Positions 49,601-58,600 of a stretch of 64,000 nucleotides of DNA are shown here, in pieces. The translations under genes and the position numbers were made by a program. A model generated the notes under the pieces. The model had not been told where the DNA came from. It did not search any database and saw only the letters and a program-made list of their open reading frames with translations. The number at the start of each line of letters is the position of its first letter. The stretch's first letter is position 1. The DNA is from Billgrantia desiderata (GTDB lineage Bacteria > Pseudomonadota > Gammaproteobacteria > Pseudomonadales > Halomonadaceae). The stretch is from NCBI GenBank assembly GCA_011742915.1, contig JAAQTN010000001.1, positions 62,001 through 126,000 of the forward strand. Direction: 5' to 3'.

Positions 49601-50739
49601 GCAAGGTACTCGAAGGCATCACCGTCATCGAGCAGGGCACCTTCATCACCGGCCCCGCCGCCGGCATGCTGCTGGGCGACCTGGGCGCCAACGTGATCAA
49701 GGTCGAAATGCCCGGCAAGGGCGACCCGTTCCGTGCCTTCAAGGGCGGGCTCTACAGCCCTCACTACCAGACCTACAACCGCAACAAGCGCAGCATCGCC
49801 CTCAACACCAAGGAGCCGGAGGACCTCGCCACCTTCGATGCGCTGATCCGCGATGCCGACGTCTACATCCAGAACTTCCGCCCCGGTACCGCAGAGCGGT
49901 TGGGGGCGGGGGAAGAGCGCCTGCGCGAGCTCAACCCGCGACTGATCTACTGCGCCATCAGCGGCTTCGGCAACGACGGCCCCTACGCCGGACGCCCCAG
50001 CTACGACACCGTGGCCCAGGCCGCCAGCGGTTTTCTCAAGCTGCTGGTCAATCCCGAGAATCCGCGGGTGGTGGGACCGGCCATGGCCGATGCGCTGTCG
50101 GGCTTCTACGCCGCCTACGGCATTCTCGGCGCGCTGGTGGAGCGCGGCCGCACCGGCCAGGGGCGGCGGGTCGACGTCTCCATGCTGGAGGCGATGTGCC
50201 ACTTCAACCTCGACGCCTTCACCCACTATCTCTCCGAGAACGAGATCATGGGCCCCTACAGCCGGCCGCAGGTGTCGCAGTCCTACGTGATGGAGTGCGC
50301 CGACGGCAAGTGGGTGGCGCTGCACATGTCCTCGCCGGAGAAGTTCTGGCAGGGGCTGGCCAACGCCATGGAGTACCCCGAGCTGCTGCAGGACGAACGT
50401 TTCGCCACCCGCGAGGGGCGCATCGACCACCAGGAGCAGATGATCGAAGTGCTCAAGCAGGTGTTCCGACGTCACGACCGAACGGAGTGGTGCCGGCGCC
50501 TGGAGGCTGAGGACGTGCCCCACGCCCCGATGTACGACACCGACGAGGTGCTCGAGGACCCTCAGGTCAAGCATCTGCAGTTGGAGGTGAGCACCGTGCA
50601 CCCCACGGTGGGCACCTTCCGCACTCTGCGTTCGCCGGTCTCCTACGACGGCGTGAAGTCGCTGGAGGTCACTGCACCCCCGGTGCTGGACGAACACCGC
50701 GAGGAAATCCTGGCAGAAGTGAAGCGCCGCCAGCGTTGA
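49597..50739 (+). CDS. CaiB/BaiF-family (class III) CoA-transferase
   Basis: 380-residue class III CoA-transferase. The N-terminal pattern VIEQGTFITGPAAGMLLGDLGANVIKVE and the segment GNDGPYAGRPSYDTVAQAASGF are family hallmarks, the latter leading to the catalytic Asp in PAMADALSGFYAAYG. It would move CoA from an acyl-CoA donor to a carboxylate, feeding the citryl-CoA-lyase-like enzyme encoded in front. It starts with ATGA overlap on that gene's stop, so the two are translated together. Substrate not determinable. Confidence 0.9.
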   Translation: MSKVLEGITVIEQGTFITGPAAGMLLGDLGANVIKVEMPGKGDPFRAFKGGLYSPHYQTYNRNKRSIALNTKEPEDLATFDALIRDADVYIQNFRPGTAERLGAGEERLRELNPRLIYCAISGFGNDGPYAGRPSYDTVAQAASGFLKLLVNPENPRVVGPAMADALSGFYAAYGILGALVERGRTGQGRRVDVSMLEAMCHFNLDAFTHYLSENEIMGPYSRPQVSQSYVMECADGKWVALHMSSPEKFWQGLANAMEYPELLQDERFATREGRIDHQEQMIEVLKQVFRRHDRTEWCRRLEAEDVPHAPMYDTDEVLEDPQVKHLQLEVSTVHPTVGTFRTLRSPVSYDGVKSLEVTAPPVLDEHREEILAEVKRRQR

Positions 50740-50827
50740 AGGGCGCATGCGGCGCAGTGGCACCATGACACAACGATAAACAGCCGGTCGGGCGGCGCTG
50801 CCAGCCCAGGCCGAACAGGAGCCAGTC

Positions 50828-51769
50828 ATGTTCGAATTGCCCAATAAAGACGACATCGTTCCGCATGGCATTCCGCAGACCCCGGACGACATCACCGAGA
50901 TCGTGCTGAAGGCGATGAGCCACACCAGGGACGAGCGGCTGCGCGAGATCCTCACCGCGCTGGTCAAGCATCTGCACGCCTTCGGCCGCGAAGTGAAGCT
51001 GAGCGAGGAGGAGTTCATGGCCGCCATCAATGCGGTGACCCGGCTCGGCCACCTCACCCGCGACCGCCACAACGAGACCATGGTGATGTCCGACGCCCTG
51101 GGCTTCTCCACCCTGGTGATGATCCTCAATCAGGAGCGCACGCCGGAGCAGATCTCGCCGGCCCTGCTGGGGCCCTTCTACAGCCGCAAGGACCCGGAGT
51201 ATCCGCTCGGCTTCAACATCTCCCGCGATACGCCCAAGGCGAGCGACATCCCGCTGTTCGTCTCCGGCCGGGTGACGAGCCGCGACGGCACGCCGCTGCC
51301 AGGCGCCCTGGTGGAGGTGTGGCATGCCTCGCCGGAGGGGCTCTACGAGAACCAGGACGACAGCCAGCCGCACCTCAACCTGCGCGGCAAGTTCCGCACC
51401 GACGCCGAGGGGCGCTACCGCTTCCGCACCATTCGTCCGGCAAGCTACCCGATTCCCACCCACGGCATCGTCGGCGAAATGCTCGAGGCGCAGAGTCGCC
51501 ATCCGTTCCGCGCCGCGCATCTGCACTTCACCGTCTCCGCCGAGGGGCATCGGACCCTGGTGACGCAGATCTTCCCCAAGGACGATCCCTTCCTCGAATC
51601 GGACTGCGTGTTCGGCGTCACCAGCGCCGATCTGGCCATGGAGTTTCCCATCCACGACGACGGCCAGGCACCCGACCCCGACGTGCGCGGTCGCTACTGC
51701 ACGCTGGAAGTGGATTTCGACCTGTCCCCCGGCGTTTCGCGTCTGCCGGCATCGCCCATCGATTCGTGA
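50828..51769 (+). CDS. Intradiol ring-cleavage dioxygenase (hydroxyquinol/catechol 1,2-dioxygenase type)
   Basis: 313-residue non-heme Fe(III) dioxygenase. It has the N-terminal helical domain (residues about 20-105) of catechol/hydroxyquinol 1,2-dioxygenases, then the catalytic beta-sandwich. Iron ligands are visible: Tyr in GLYENQ, Tyr in ASYPIPTHG and two His in FRAAHLHFTV. No maleylacetate reductase or muconate cycloisomerase gene is nearby, so the substrate and fate of the ring-fission product are uncertain. The ATG follows GGAGCC; the gene begins 88 bases after the CoA-transferase. Confidence 0.88.
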   Translation: MFELPNKDDIVPHGIPQTPDDITEIVLKAMSHTRDERLREILTALVKHLHAFGREVKLSEEEFMAAINAVTRLGHLTRDRHNETMVMSDALGFSTLVMILNQERTPEQISPALLGPFYSRKDPEYPLGFNISRDTPKASDIPLFVSGRVTSRDGTPLPGALVEVWHASPEGLYENQDDSQPHLNLRGKFRTDAEGRYRFRTIRPASYPIPTHGIVGEMLEAQSRHPFRAAHLHFTVSAEGHRTLVTQIFPKDDPFLESDCVFGVTSADLAMEFPIHDDGQAPDPDVRGRYCTLEVDFDLSPGVSRLPASPIDS

Positions 51770-51800
51770 TGCCCCTACGCTGAAGCGCCGTTGCCACGCC

Positions 51801-51837
51801 AGTTGCCATAACAGTTGCCATAACCGGTTTCCATAAC
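51801..51837 (+). repeat. Short tandem repeat before the TRAP genes
   Basis: Two identical 12-bp units AGTTGCCATAAC (51801-51812, 51813-51824) followed by a diverged third (CGGTTTCCATAAC, 51825-51837), in the short gap between the dioxygenase stop and the TRAP binding-protein gene. No function evident. Confidence 0.6.
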
Positions 51838-51862
51838 AACAACCCCAATACGAGACGCCAAC

Positions 51863-52984
51863 ATGACACATCCAAAGCACAACACCATCAAGTCATCGAC
51901 TGTCTTCCCCCTCAAGACTCTCACTGCCGCGACGCTGGCTGCCGCACTGCTTCCCGCCAGCGCGTCGGCGGTGGAGACCATCGATTTGACCGTGGGCTCG
52001 AGCCACCCGACCACCATCCCCTGGGTGGGCATGATTCCCCAGGTATTCATTCCCAAGGTCAACGAGATCCTGGCGGAAGAGGGCGAATACGAGGTGCGCT
52101 GGACGGAAGCCTACGCCGGCCAGCTCTACGGCACCAACGCCACTCTCACTTCGATCCAGGACGGCATCGCCGACATCGGCTGGGTGTTCAGCTACCTGGA
52201 GCCCTCGCGCATGCCGCTGGCTCAGATCAGCGCCTATACGCCCTTCACCACCAGCGACCCCGAGCTGATGCTCGACGTGATGAACGACCTGGTGCGCTCG
52301 GTACCGGAGTTCCGTGCCGAGTGGGAGGACCACGACCTGGTGTTCCTCGGCGCCACCGCCTCGGATACTTACGACATCTACACCAACTTCCCGGTGGAGA
52401 GCCTCGACGATCTGGAAGGGGCGCGCATCTCTGCCCCCGGCGTGCTCGGCGTATGGCTCGAACCGGTGGGTGCGGTACCGGTCGACGGTACCCTGGCGAG
52501 CTATTACACCGACATCCAGACCGGTGTCTCCCAGGGCGTGGTGGGGCTCGCCACCGGCAACCTGCCGGCGCGCATCTACGAGGTGGCGCCCTACGTCACC
52601 CAGGTGAACCTGGGCGTGGTGTTCTCGGGCGGACTCGCCATCAACCAGTTCACCTGGGACGGCCTGCCCGAGCCGGTGCAGCAGGCGCTGATGGAGGCGG
52701 GCGAGGCCTACACCCGCGCCCACGGCCGCGACCTGGCCGAGCGCTACGAGAGCTCGCTGGAGCGCATGGTCGAGCTGGGCGCCGACCAGAGCACGCCGGT
52801 GCAGGTTCAGGCGCTCTCCGACGCGAAGCGTCAGCAGTGGATCGACGGCATGCCCGGCCTGGCCCAGCAGTGGGTCGAGCGCAACGAAGGGCGCGGGCTG
52901 CCGGCCCGCGAACTCCTCAGTACCTACATGGATGCCATGCGCGAACGCGGTCACGAGCCGGAACTGGCCTGGGACCGCAACTGA
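51863..52984 (+). CDS. TRAP transporter substrate-binding protein (DctP family)
   Basis: 373-residue periplasmic solute receptor of a tripartite ATP-independent transporter. Signal peptide ends near LPASASA-VETIDLTVG. Family features include YAGQLYGTNATLTSIQDGIADIGWV and the receptor core GVLGVWLEPVGAVPVDG. Such receptors bind organic anions; the neighbouring ring-cleavage and CoA-transfer genes suggest an aromatic or carboxylic acid. Start ATG is preceded by GAGACGCC; RBS weak. First of the DctPQM set, with dctQ 49 bases downstream. Confidence 0.9.
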   Translation: MTHPKHNTIKSSTVFPLKTLTAATLAAALLPASASAVETIDLTVGSSHPTTIPWVGMIPQVFIPKVNEILAEEGEYEVRWTEAYAGQLYGTNATLTSIQDGIADIGWVFSYLEPSRMPLAQISAYTPFTTSDPELMLDVMNDLVRSVPEFRAEWEDHDLVFLGATASDTYDIYTNFPVESLDDLEGARISAPGVLGVWLEPVGAVPVDGTLASYYTDIQTGVSQGVVGLATGNLPARIYEVAPYVTQVNLGVVFSGGLAINQFTWDGLPEPVQQALMEAGEAYTRAHGRDLAERYESSLERMVELGADQSTPVQVQALSDAKRQQWIDGMPGLAQQWVERNEGRGLPARELLSTYMDAMRERGHEPELAWDRN

Positions 52985-53033
52985 TCGGCAATGCCCGGCC
53001 GGTAGCGCCGGACGGGCCTGAGGAGTCGGGGCA

Positions 53034-53615
53034 ATGACCTTTTCTTTCAAGACGCTGGTGCTGGGGCGCCGGCTCGGCGGCGGCCGTCACAACAGCCTGT
53101 TCGGCTACCTGGTGGACGGCCTCAACGCGGTTGGCTCACTGCTGATCTTCTCGATCATGGCGATGATCGTGGTGGACGTACTGTCGCGCAATCTGCTCAA
53201 CAAGCCCATTGCGGGGGTGGCGGAGCTGGTGGCGGCCTCCATCGTCATGATCGTGTTCCTGCAACTGCCCAGTACCCTGCGACACGGCCGCATGGCCCAG
53301 GCCGACATCTTCATTCAGGGTTTCACCGAGCGTCACCCGCGCCTCGGCCACGGCTTGCAGACCCTGTTCTACCTGGCCGGTGCCTACATGCTGATGGTGA
53401 TCTACCAGGGCACGCTGCCGACCTTCCTGCGCGCCTGGGAACGCAACCAGTTCATGGGCGTGGAGGGGGTGTTCACCTTTCCCGTGTGGCCCATCCGCCT
53501 GGTGGTGATCGCCTGTGCGGCGATCACGCTGCTGCAGTATTTGCTGCTGGCGGCCCAGGCGCTGGTGTGGACGGTCAAGGGTGGAGCGCCGCACGCCGAG
53601 GAGGATCGCCCATGA
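53034..53615 (+). CDS. TRAP transporter small permease (DctQ family)
   Basis: 193-residue inner-membrane subunit with four hydrophobic segments, e.g. NAVGSLLIFSIMAMIVVDVLS and AAITLLQYLLLAAQALV. The motif NLLNKPIAGVAELVA and ENQFMGVEG-like ERNQFMGVEGVFTFPVW are typical of DctQ. The ATG start follows GAGTCGGGGCA. It overlaps the large permease gene by 4 bases (ATGA). Confidence 0.9.
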   Translation: MTFSFKTLVLGRRLGGGRHNSLFGYLVDGLNAVGSLLIFSIMAMIVVDVLSRNLLNKPIAGVAELVAASIVMIVFLQLPSTLRHGRMAQADIFIQGFTERHPRLGHGLQTLFYLAGAYMLMVIYQGTLPTFLRAWERNQFMGVEGVFTFPVWPIRLVVIACAAITLLQYLLLAAQALVWTVKGGAPHAEEDRP

Positions 53616-54952
53616 GCGGTATCGAAATCGGCATCGTGGCGGTGGTCATGATGCTGGCGCTGATCTACTTCGGCATGCATATCAGCATCGCCCTGATGCT
53701 GGTCTCCTTCCTGGCCATCTCGACCCTGCGCAATCCGGAGCTGGCTACGCGCATGGTGGCCGCGGCGGCCAACGACTCGCTCAGCAGCTACCTCTACGGT
53801 GTGGTACCGCTGTTCGTGCTGATGGGGTTGCTGGTGGTGATATCGGGGGTAGGGCGGGACACCTTCGACGTCTTTCAGTGGCTGACCCGCCGGATCCGCG
53901 GCGGACTGGGGGTGGCCACCGTCGGCGCCAACGGCATCTTCGCCTCGATCACCGGCATCAGCGTGGCCTCGGCGGCGGTGTTCACCAAGGTGGCGGTGCC
54001 GGAGATGCGTCGGCATGGCTATACGCCCAAGTTCTCGGTGGGCGTGGTGGCGGGCAGCTCGGTGCTGGGCATGCTGATTCCCCCTTCGCTGCTGATGATC
54101 GTCTACGGTGTGCTGGCCGAGCAGTCGGTGGGGCGCATGTTCATCGCCGGCATCATACCGGGCATCCTGCTGGCGGCGACCTTCTGCATCACGATCCTGC
54201 TGCTCGCCTACCTGCGCCCCGGCTTCATGATGCAGGGAGCGGCCGGCATGGGCAACGTTTCAGCGCCGGCGCCCACCGCGGGCGAAGCGGAATCGGGCAT
54301 GGCGCTGGCGCTCAAGCTGGTGCCCATCCTGGCGCTGATGGCGCTGGTACTGGGCGGCCTCTACAGCGGTTTCTTCACGCCGACCGAGGCGGGTGGCGTG
54401 GGCGCCTGCGGTGCGCTGCTGCTGGCGCTGCTCAAGCGTCGCCTGAGCCCGGCCAAGTTCTACCAGGTGCTGGGCGAGACCGGGCACGTGGCGGTATCGA
54501 TCCTGTTCCTGATTCTCGCCGCCTCGCTCTACAGCCGCATGCTGGCGCTGACCGGGTTGCCGATGGCCATCGCCCAGTGGGTCACGGCCATGGAGTTGAC
54601 CGCCTACCACTTCCTGTTTCTCTACCTACTGGTGGTGATCCTGATGGGCTGCATCATCGACTCGGTGTCGATCATGCTGATCGTGTTGCCCATCGTGCTG
54701 CCCATCGCCCAGTTCTTCGGCATGGACCTGATCTGGTTCGGCGTCATCACCGTGGTGGCGGTGGAAATCGGCCTGATCACGCCGCCGTTCGGCATATCGG
54801 TCTACACGGTGAAGGCGGCGCTGAACGACCGCAGCGTGCCGGTCAAGGAGATCTTCAAGGGCGTGGTGCCGTTCTTCGTCGCGATGCTGGTGGTGCTGTT
54901 CATCCTCACGCTGTTCCCCGTGCTTTCCACCCATCTGGCCTACCGCTACTGA
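53612..54952 (+). CDS. TRAP transporter large permease (DctM family)
   Basis: 446-residue 12-segment permease driving sodium- or proton-coupled uptake. DctM markers include GIEIGIVAVVMMLALIYFGMHISIAL, AAVFTKVAVPEMRRHGY, GTAELLIPPSLLMIVYG-like GMLIPPSLLMIVYGVLAEQSVGRMFIAG and PTEAGGVGACGALLLAL. ATG 53612 has GAGGAGG 7 bases upstream and overlaps the dctQ stop; a longer in-frame start would run back over dctQ. Sodium-driven uptake is expected in a halophile, though the ion is not readable from the sequence. Confidence 0.92.
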   Translation: MSGIEIGIVAVVMMLALIYFGMHISIALMLVSFLAISTLRNPELATRMVAAAANDSLSSYLYGVVPLFVLMGLLVVISGVGRDTFDVFQWLTRRIRGGLGVATVGANGIFASITGISVASAAVFTKVAVPEMRRHGYTPKFSVGVVAGSSVLGMLIPPSLLMIVYGVLAEQSVGRMFIAGIIPGILLAATFCITILLLAYLRPGFMMQGAAGMGNVSAPAPTAGEAESGMALALKLVPILALMALVLGGLYSGFFTPTEAGGVGACGALLLALLKRRLSPAKFYQVLGETGHVAVSILFLILAASLYSRMLALTGLPMAIAQWVTAMELTAYHFLFLYLLVVILMGCIIDSVSIMLIVLPIVLPIAQFFGMDLIWFGVITVVAVEIGLITPPFGISVYTVKAALNDRSVPVKEIFKGVVPFFVAMLVVLFILTLFPVLSTHLAYRY

Positions 54953-54984
54953 ACCGTAAAGACCGACGACAAGGGAGAGAATTC

Positions 54985-55584
54985 ATGACTTCAGGCGTCT
55001 TGAGCCAGCCGGTGCTGGACCAGCTGTTCCACGAGGCGAGAAGCCACGCCTACTGGCAGGACCGACCCGTGGACGACGCTACCCTGCGCGAACTCTACGA
55101 CCTCGTGAAAATGGCGCCCACCAGCGTCAACTGCAATCCGCTGCGCATCCTGTTCCTGCGCACCCGGCAGGCCAAGGAGAAGTTGATGCCCGCGCTGAAG
55201 GAGGGCAATCGACGCAAGGTGGAGGAGGCACCGGTCACGGCCATTCTGGCCTACGACCGACGCTTCCACGACCACCTGCCGGAGCTCTTTCCCCATGTGG
55301 ATGCCAGGGCCTGGTTCGTCGGCGACGAGCCCTACCGCGAGGAGACCGCCTTTCGCAACGCCAGCCTGCAGGGCGGCTACTTCATTCTCGCTGCCCGCGC
55401 GCTGGGGCTCGACGTGGGACCGCTATCCGGCTTCGATAACGACATGGTCGACGGGCGGTTCTTCGCCGAGCGCTACCCCAACTACCGCAGCAACTTCCTG
55501 TGCAATCTGGGCTACGGCGACCCGGCCAAGCTGCATCCGCGCGGCCCGCGGCTCACCTTTGAGCAGGCCTGTCAGCTGCTGTAG
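54985..55584 (+). CDS. Nitroreductase-family FMN oxidoreductase (RutE/malonic-semialdehyde-reductase-like)
   Basis: 199-residue member of the nitroreductase fold. FMN-contact pattern: RSHAYWQDRPVDDATLRELYDLVKMAPTSVNCNP near the N-terminus (family-typical), NASLQGGYFILAARALGLDVGPLSGFD at the middle. The closest recognisable branch is RutE-type reductase of malonic semialdehyde. It follows the TRAP genes by 32 bases, with AAGGGAGAGA before the ATG, and would reduce an aldehyde or ring-fission intermediate. Substrate not determinable. Confidence 0.88.
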   Translation: MTSGVLSQPVLDQLFHEARSHAYWQDRPVDDATLRELYDLVKMAPTSVNCNPLRILFLRTRQAKEKLMPALKEGNRRKVEEAPVTAILAYDRRFHDHLPELFPHVDARAWFVGDEPYREETAFRNASLQGGYFILAARALGLDVGPLSGFDNDMVDGRFFAERYPNYRSNFLCNLGYGDPAKLHPRGPRLTFEQACQLL

Positions 55585-55606
55585 CGCTGACTTGGGCGGG
55601 AACGAA

Positions 55607-55631
55607 AACGGCCACCCTGAAGGTGGCCGTT
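55607..55631. terminator. Hairpin between nitroreductase and zinc-ribbon genes
   Basis: Arms AACGGCCACC (55607-55616) and GGTGGCCGTT (55622-55631) with a 5-base loop. On the minus strand it is followed by TTTTCGTT, so it terminates the small minus-strand gene and may also stop the TRAP/nitroreductase transcript. Confidence 0.75.
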
Positions 55632-55641
55632 GCGTGCGAGC

Positions 55642-55899
55642 TCAAGCGCTGGGCCTGGGCTCGGTCGCTGCCAATACGGCCTTGAGGTGAGCGAGGTCTC
55701 GGGAGACGTCGACTTCGACGAACTCCGCGAGCAGCCGCTCCGCTTCACGCTGGGCCGCTTGTTCCACATAGTCGGCATAGTTGATTACAGCGGCACTGCA
55801 GTAACGACAATGAAGCACATCCGTTGGCTTCGGGTTGCCGTTCCAGAAATTGCTGCCGTTGCATTCGGGACACGCGACCTTCCTTGTGCGTTGAAACAT
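55642..55899 (-). CDS. Small zinc-ribbon protein of unknown function
   Basis: 85 residues. Two CxxC pairs (ACPECNG near residue 9 and LHCRYCSAA near residue 29) form a zinc ribbon, with a charged helical C-terminal half (about 35-85, YVEQAAQREAERLLAEFVEVD). No catalytic motif. I do not recognise the family; a DNA/RNA- or protein-binding role is likely. A hairpin follows the stop. It stands alone between the TRAP cluster and a Crp/Fnr gene. Confidence 0.7.
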   Translation of the reverse strand: MFQRTRKVACPECNGSNFWNGNPKPTDVLHCRYCSAAVINYADYVEQAAQREAERLLAEFVEVDVSRDLAHLKAVLAATEPRPSA

Positions 55900-56086
55900 T
55901 CTGGCCTCCTGCCTGAAAGTTCACCGTTATTGGCCATCTCATCCTACCACGTATCGGATGACCGTCATGTTACCGCTTATGAGTGATGTGTAGCCGTACG
56001 CAGGTTTCTTGCCGAGTTGTTCGTTGACATCGCATTCAATGGCCTAGGGTGGGGGTAATGCCAAGGCGATTTACAGGAGTGATTAC

Positions 56087-56830
56087 ATGGCTCTCATGCC
56101 GCACCAGCCCAACGACCTGATGATCCGCAAGCTGGATAGTATTTTTCCCCTCTCCGATGAAGAGAGGGGCGCGCTCCAGCAACTGCCGATACTGCTCAAA
56201 GGGCTCAAGGCCGACCAGGAGATCGTCGGCATTGGCGAGCGTCCTGCTCAGAGCTGCCTGATTCTGGAAGGCTTCACCTGTGCGTACAAGCTGAGCCATC
56301 TGGGCAAGCGCCAGATCATGGCTTTGCACGTTCCCGGCGACATGCCGGATCTGCAGAGTCTGCACCTGGCGGTCATGGACATGAGCATCGCGTCGATCAG
56401 TTCTTGCACGGTCGGCTTCATCCAGCATGAGGACTTGCGTCGTCTATGCGAGCAACACCCACGTCTTACGGCCGCGTTCTGGCGGGAGACGCTGGTTGAC
56501 GCTTCGATCTATCGGGAGTGGCTGCTAAACGTCGGCCAGCGCAGTGCTTATACCCGCATGGCTCACCTGGTGTGCGAGATACTGATACGCCTGAAAGCGG
56601 TGGGGCTGGTGGAAAAATGGTCTTTCCAGTGGCCAATCACTCAGGAGAAGCTGGCGGATGCGCTGGGCATCACTGCCGTGCACGTCAGCCGCACTCTGCA
56701 GGCACTGCGTGCCGACGGCCTGATCCGAATAGAGAAGACCCAGGTGAGCGTACCTGACTGGGAGAGGCTGAAGGAGGCCGGAGAATTCGACCCGCTCTAC
56801 TTGCATCTGCAAGTACGGAAGGGGGCTTGA
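56087..56830 (+). CDS. Crp/Fnr-family transcriptional regulator without an iron-sulfur cluster motif
   Basis: 247-residue regulator with a Crp-like effector domain (residues about 25-140) and a C-terminal HTH of the Crp type (WPITQEKLADALGITAVHVSRTLQALRADG). There is no N-terminal Cys cluster, so it is not an oxygen sensor like the fnr product elsewhere in this window; the sensed ligand is unknown. The ATG is preceded by AGGAG. The gene is flanked by an unassigned gap of 187 bases and by tRNA-Arg. Confidence 0.88.
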   Translation: MALMPHQPNDLMIRKLDSIFPLSDEERGALQQLPILLKGLKADQEIVGIGERPAQSCLILEGFTCAYKLSHLGKRQIMALHVPGDMPDLQSLHLAVMDMSIASISSCTVGFIQHEDLRRLCEQHPRLTAAFWRETLVDASIYREWLLNVGQRSAYTRMAHLVCEILIRLKAVGLVEKWSFQWPITQEKLADALGITAVHVSRTLQALRADGLIRIEKTQVSVPDWERLKEAGEFDPLYLHLQVRKGA

Positions 56831-56861
56831 GCGGGCAGCACGGCATGAGCGACCGAAAGAC

Positions 56862-56938
56862 TGGCGCCCCCATCAGGATTCGAACCTGAGACCTTCCCCT
56901 TAGGAGGGGGACGCTCTATCCAGCTGAGCTATGGGGGC
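56862..56938 (-). tRNA. tRNA-Arg (anticodon CCT)
   Basis: 77-base cloverleaf on the minus strand. Acceptor arms GCCCCCA and TGGGGGC pair perfectly, followed by an encoded CCA end. D-arm AGCTCAGCTGGATAGAGC, T-arm with GGTTCGAATCC. The anticodon stem TCCCC/GGGGA closes the loop CTCCTAA, giving anticodon CCT (reads AGG). Confidence 0.95.
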
Positions 56939-57057
56939 AGCACGGCTGCGCATTATAAGGGCTTGAGTGAGCAAGTTAAACCGCCCGCTTGGGTGCGGTT
57001 GCCAAGAATGGCCCCGAGCCGCCATTATCGAGCGACACTGGGTGGCAGGGAAAGCGG

Positions 57058-58566
57058 ATGGATATCGAAGAGTATCGGCGCCACGATGGCATGGGGCTGG
57101 CCGAGTTGATCCGGCGTGGTGAAGTGAGCCGAGGCGAGGTGTTCGCTGCGGCCTGTGCGGCCATCGAGCGCGACAACCCGCATCTGCGAGCGCTGGTGCG
57201 AACACGCTTCGAACGCGCCAGGAGCGAGGCGGAAAGCGTCGATCCGGAAGCTCCCCTGGCGGGCGTGCCGACCCTGACCAAGGACCTGCTGATGGCGTTG
57301 GAAGGCGAGCCGCTGGCCTTCGGCAGCGCCGCCCTGGCCGAGTGGAAGGCGCCGGTGGAGTCGACGCTGGTCGCCCGCGTGCGGGAAGCCGGGCTGGCCA
57401 TCCTGGGCCAGACCGCCACCCCCGAGCTGGGGTTGATGGGCATCACCGAGCCGCGCGCCTTTCCCCATCCCGTCAACCCGTGGAACGCGGCACATTCTCC
57501 CGGCGGCTCCAGCGGCGGGGCGGCGGCGGCGGTGGCCGGCGGGCTGGTACCGCTGGCCATGGCCGGCGACGGCGGCGGCTCGATCCGCATTCCCGCAGCC
57601 TACTGCGGGCTGTTCGGTCTCAAGCCCTCGCGCGGTCGCGTGCCCCAGGGGCCGCTGCATGGCGAGGTGTGGCGGGGCGCCGTGGTAGAGCACGCCGTGA
57701 CCCGCTCGGTGCGCGACAGCGCCGCGCTGCTCGAAGCGATCAACGGCATGGACGAGGGCGGCCCCTACCCGGTACCCCGTGAGCGGGGTTTTCTCGCTGC
57801 GCTGGAGCGCCCCCCCGAGCCGCTGCGCATCGCCGTCTCGTTGGGCGAGCCGCTGAGCAAGCCGTTGGGCACCCGGCTCGACCCTGAGGTGCGCCTGGCG
57901 GTGGAAGAGGCCGCACGTACCCTGGAGGGGCTCGGCCATCACCTGGAGTGGGCCGATCCGCCCGTTGACGGCGAGCGCCTGGCCAACGCCTACCTGACGC
58001 TCTACCTGGGGCACGTTACCGCCGATCTGGCCTGGATCTCCCGCGAAACCGGCGTGTCGGTGTCACGCCTGGACATCGAACCCTCGACCCGGGCGATTGC
58101 CCGCCTGGGGCAGCACCTGCCGGTACGCGACTACGAACTGGCCAAGCGCGACTGGAACGCGGCGGCGCGGGCCATGGGGGCGTTCCACCGCCGCTTTGAT
58201 CTGCTGCTGATGCCCGTCACGGCGGCACCGGCACCGCGCCTGGGCGAACTCTACCCGCCGGCGTGGCAGCAGCGTTTGATGACGCTGCTCGCCATTCCCG
58301 GCCTCCCCAGGCTGGCGCTCAAGGCGGGCATGCTCGGTCAGCTGGCGCGGGATGCGCTGTCACGCACGCCTTATACCCAACTGGCCAACCTCACCGGCCA
58401 GCCGGCCATGTCGCTGCCGCTGCACGTCACCCCACAGGGCCTGCCGGTCGGCGTCCAGGTGGTGGGCTCCATGGGCGACGAGCGTCGCCTGCTGGCGCTG
58501 GCGGCCCAGCTCGAGGCCGAGGTGCAGTGGCAGCGGCATCTGCCCAGGGTGGCGCAAGGCGGGTAG
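57058..58566 (+). CDS. Amidase-signature family hydrolase
   Basis: 502-residue amidase. The Ser-cis-Ser-Lys triad is visible: Lys in PTLTKDLLM (about residue 77), [16 protein letters not shown] (about 150-165) and Ser in [17 protein letters not shown] (about 175). The substrate class (aryl or alkyl amide, or a GatA relative) is not evident, and no GatB/GatC genes adjoin. ATG 57058 is chosen for AGGGAA upstream; an in-frame start in the tRNA-adjacent sequence is unlikely. Confidence 0.9.
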   Translation: MDIEEYRRHDGMGLAELIRRGEVSRGEVFAAACAAIERDNPHLRALVRTRFERARSEAESVDPEAPLAGVPTLTKDLLMALEGEPLAFGSAALAEWKAPVESTLVARVREAGLAILGQTATPELGLMGITEPRAFPHPVNPWNAAHSPGGSSGGAAAAVAGGLVPLAMAGDGGGSIRIPAAYCGLFGLKPSRGRVPQGPLHGEVWRGAVVEHAVTRSVRDSAALLEAINGMDEGGPYPVPRERGFLAALERPPEPLRIAVSLGEPLSKPLGTRLDPEVRLAVEEAARTLEGLGHHLEWADPPVDGERLANAYLTLYLGHVTADLAWISRETGVSVSRLDIEPSTRAIARLGQHLPVRDYELAKRDWNAAARAMGAFHRRFDLLLMPVTAAPAPRLGELYPPAWQQRLMTLLAIPGLPRLALKAGMLGQLARDALSRTPYTQLANLTGQPAMSLPLHVTPQGLPVGVQVVGSMGDERRLLALAAQLEAEVQWQRHLPRVAQGG

Positions 58567-58600
58567 AATGCGCGCCACATGCCTTGCATCAGGTCAGGAA

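Noticed and set aside
53515..55584. A single 689-codon frame running from dctQ through dctM into the nitroreductase
   Set aside because: It is out of frame for dctM; only its last 199 codons, from ATG 54985 with AAGGGAGAGA upstream, are the real nitroreductase.
56862..56938. tRNA-Arg as an integration site for the neighbouring catabolic locus
   Set aside because: No integrase, no duplicated tRNA 3' end and no flanking direct repeat were seen; the catabolic genes are separated from it by two ordinary genes.
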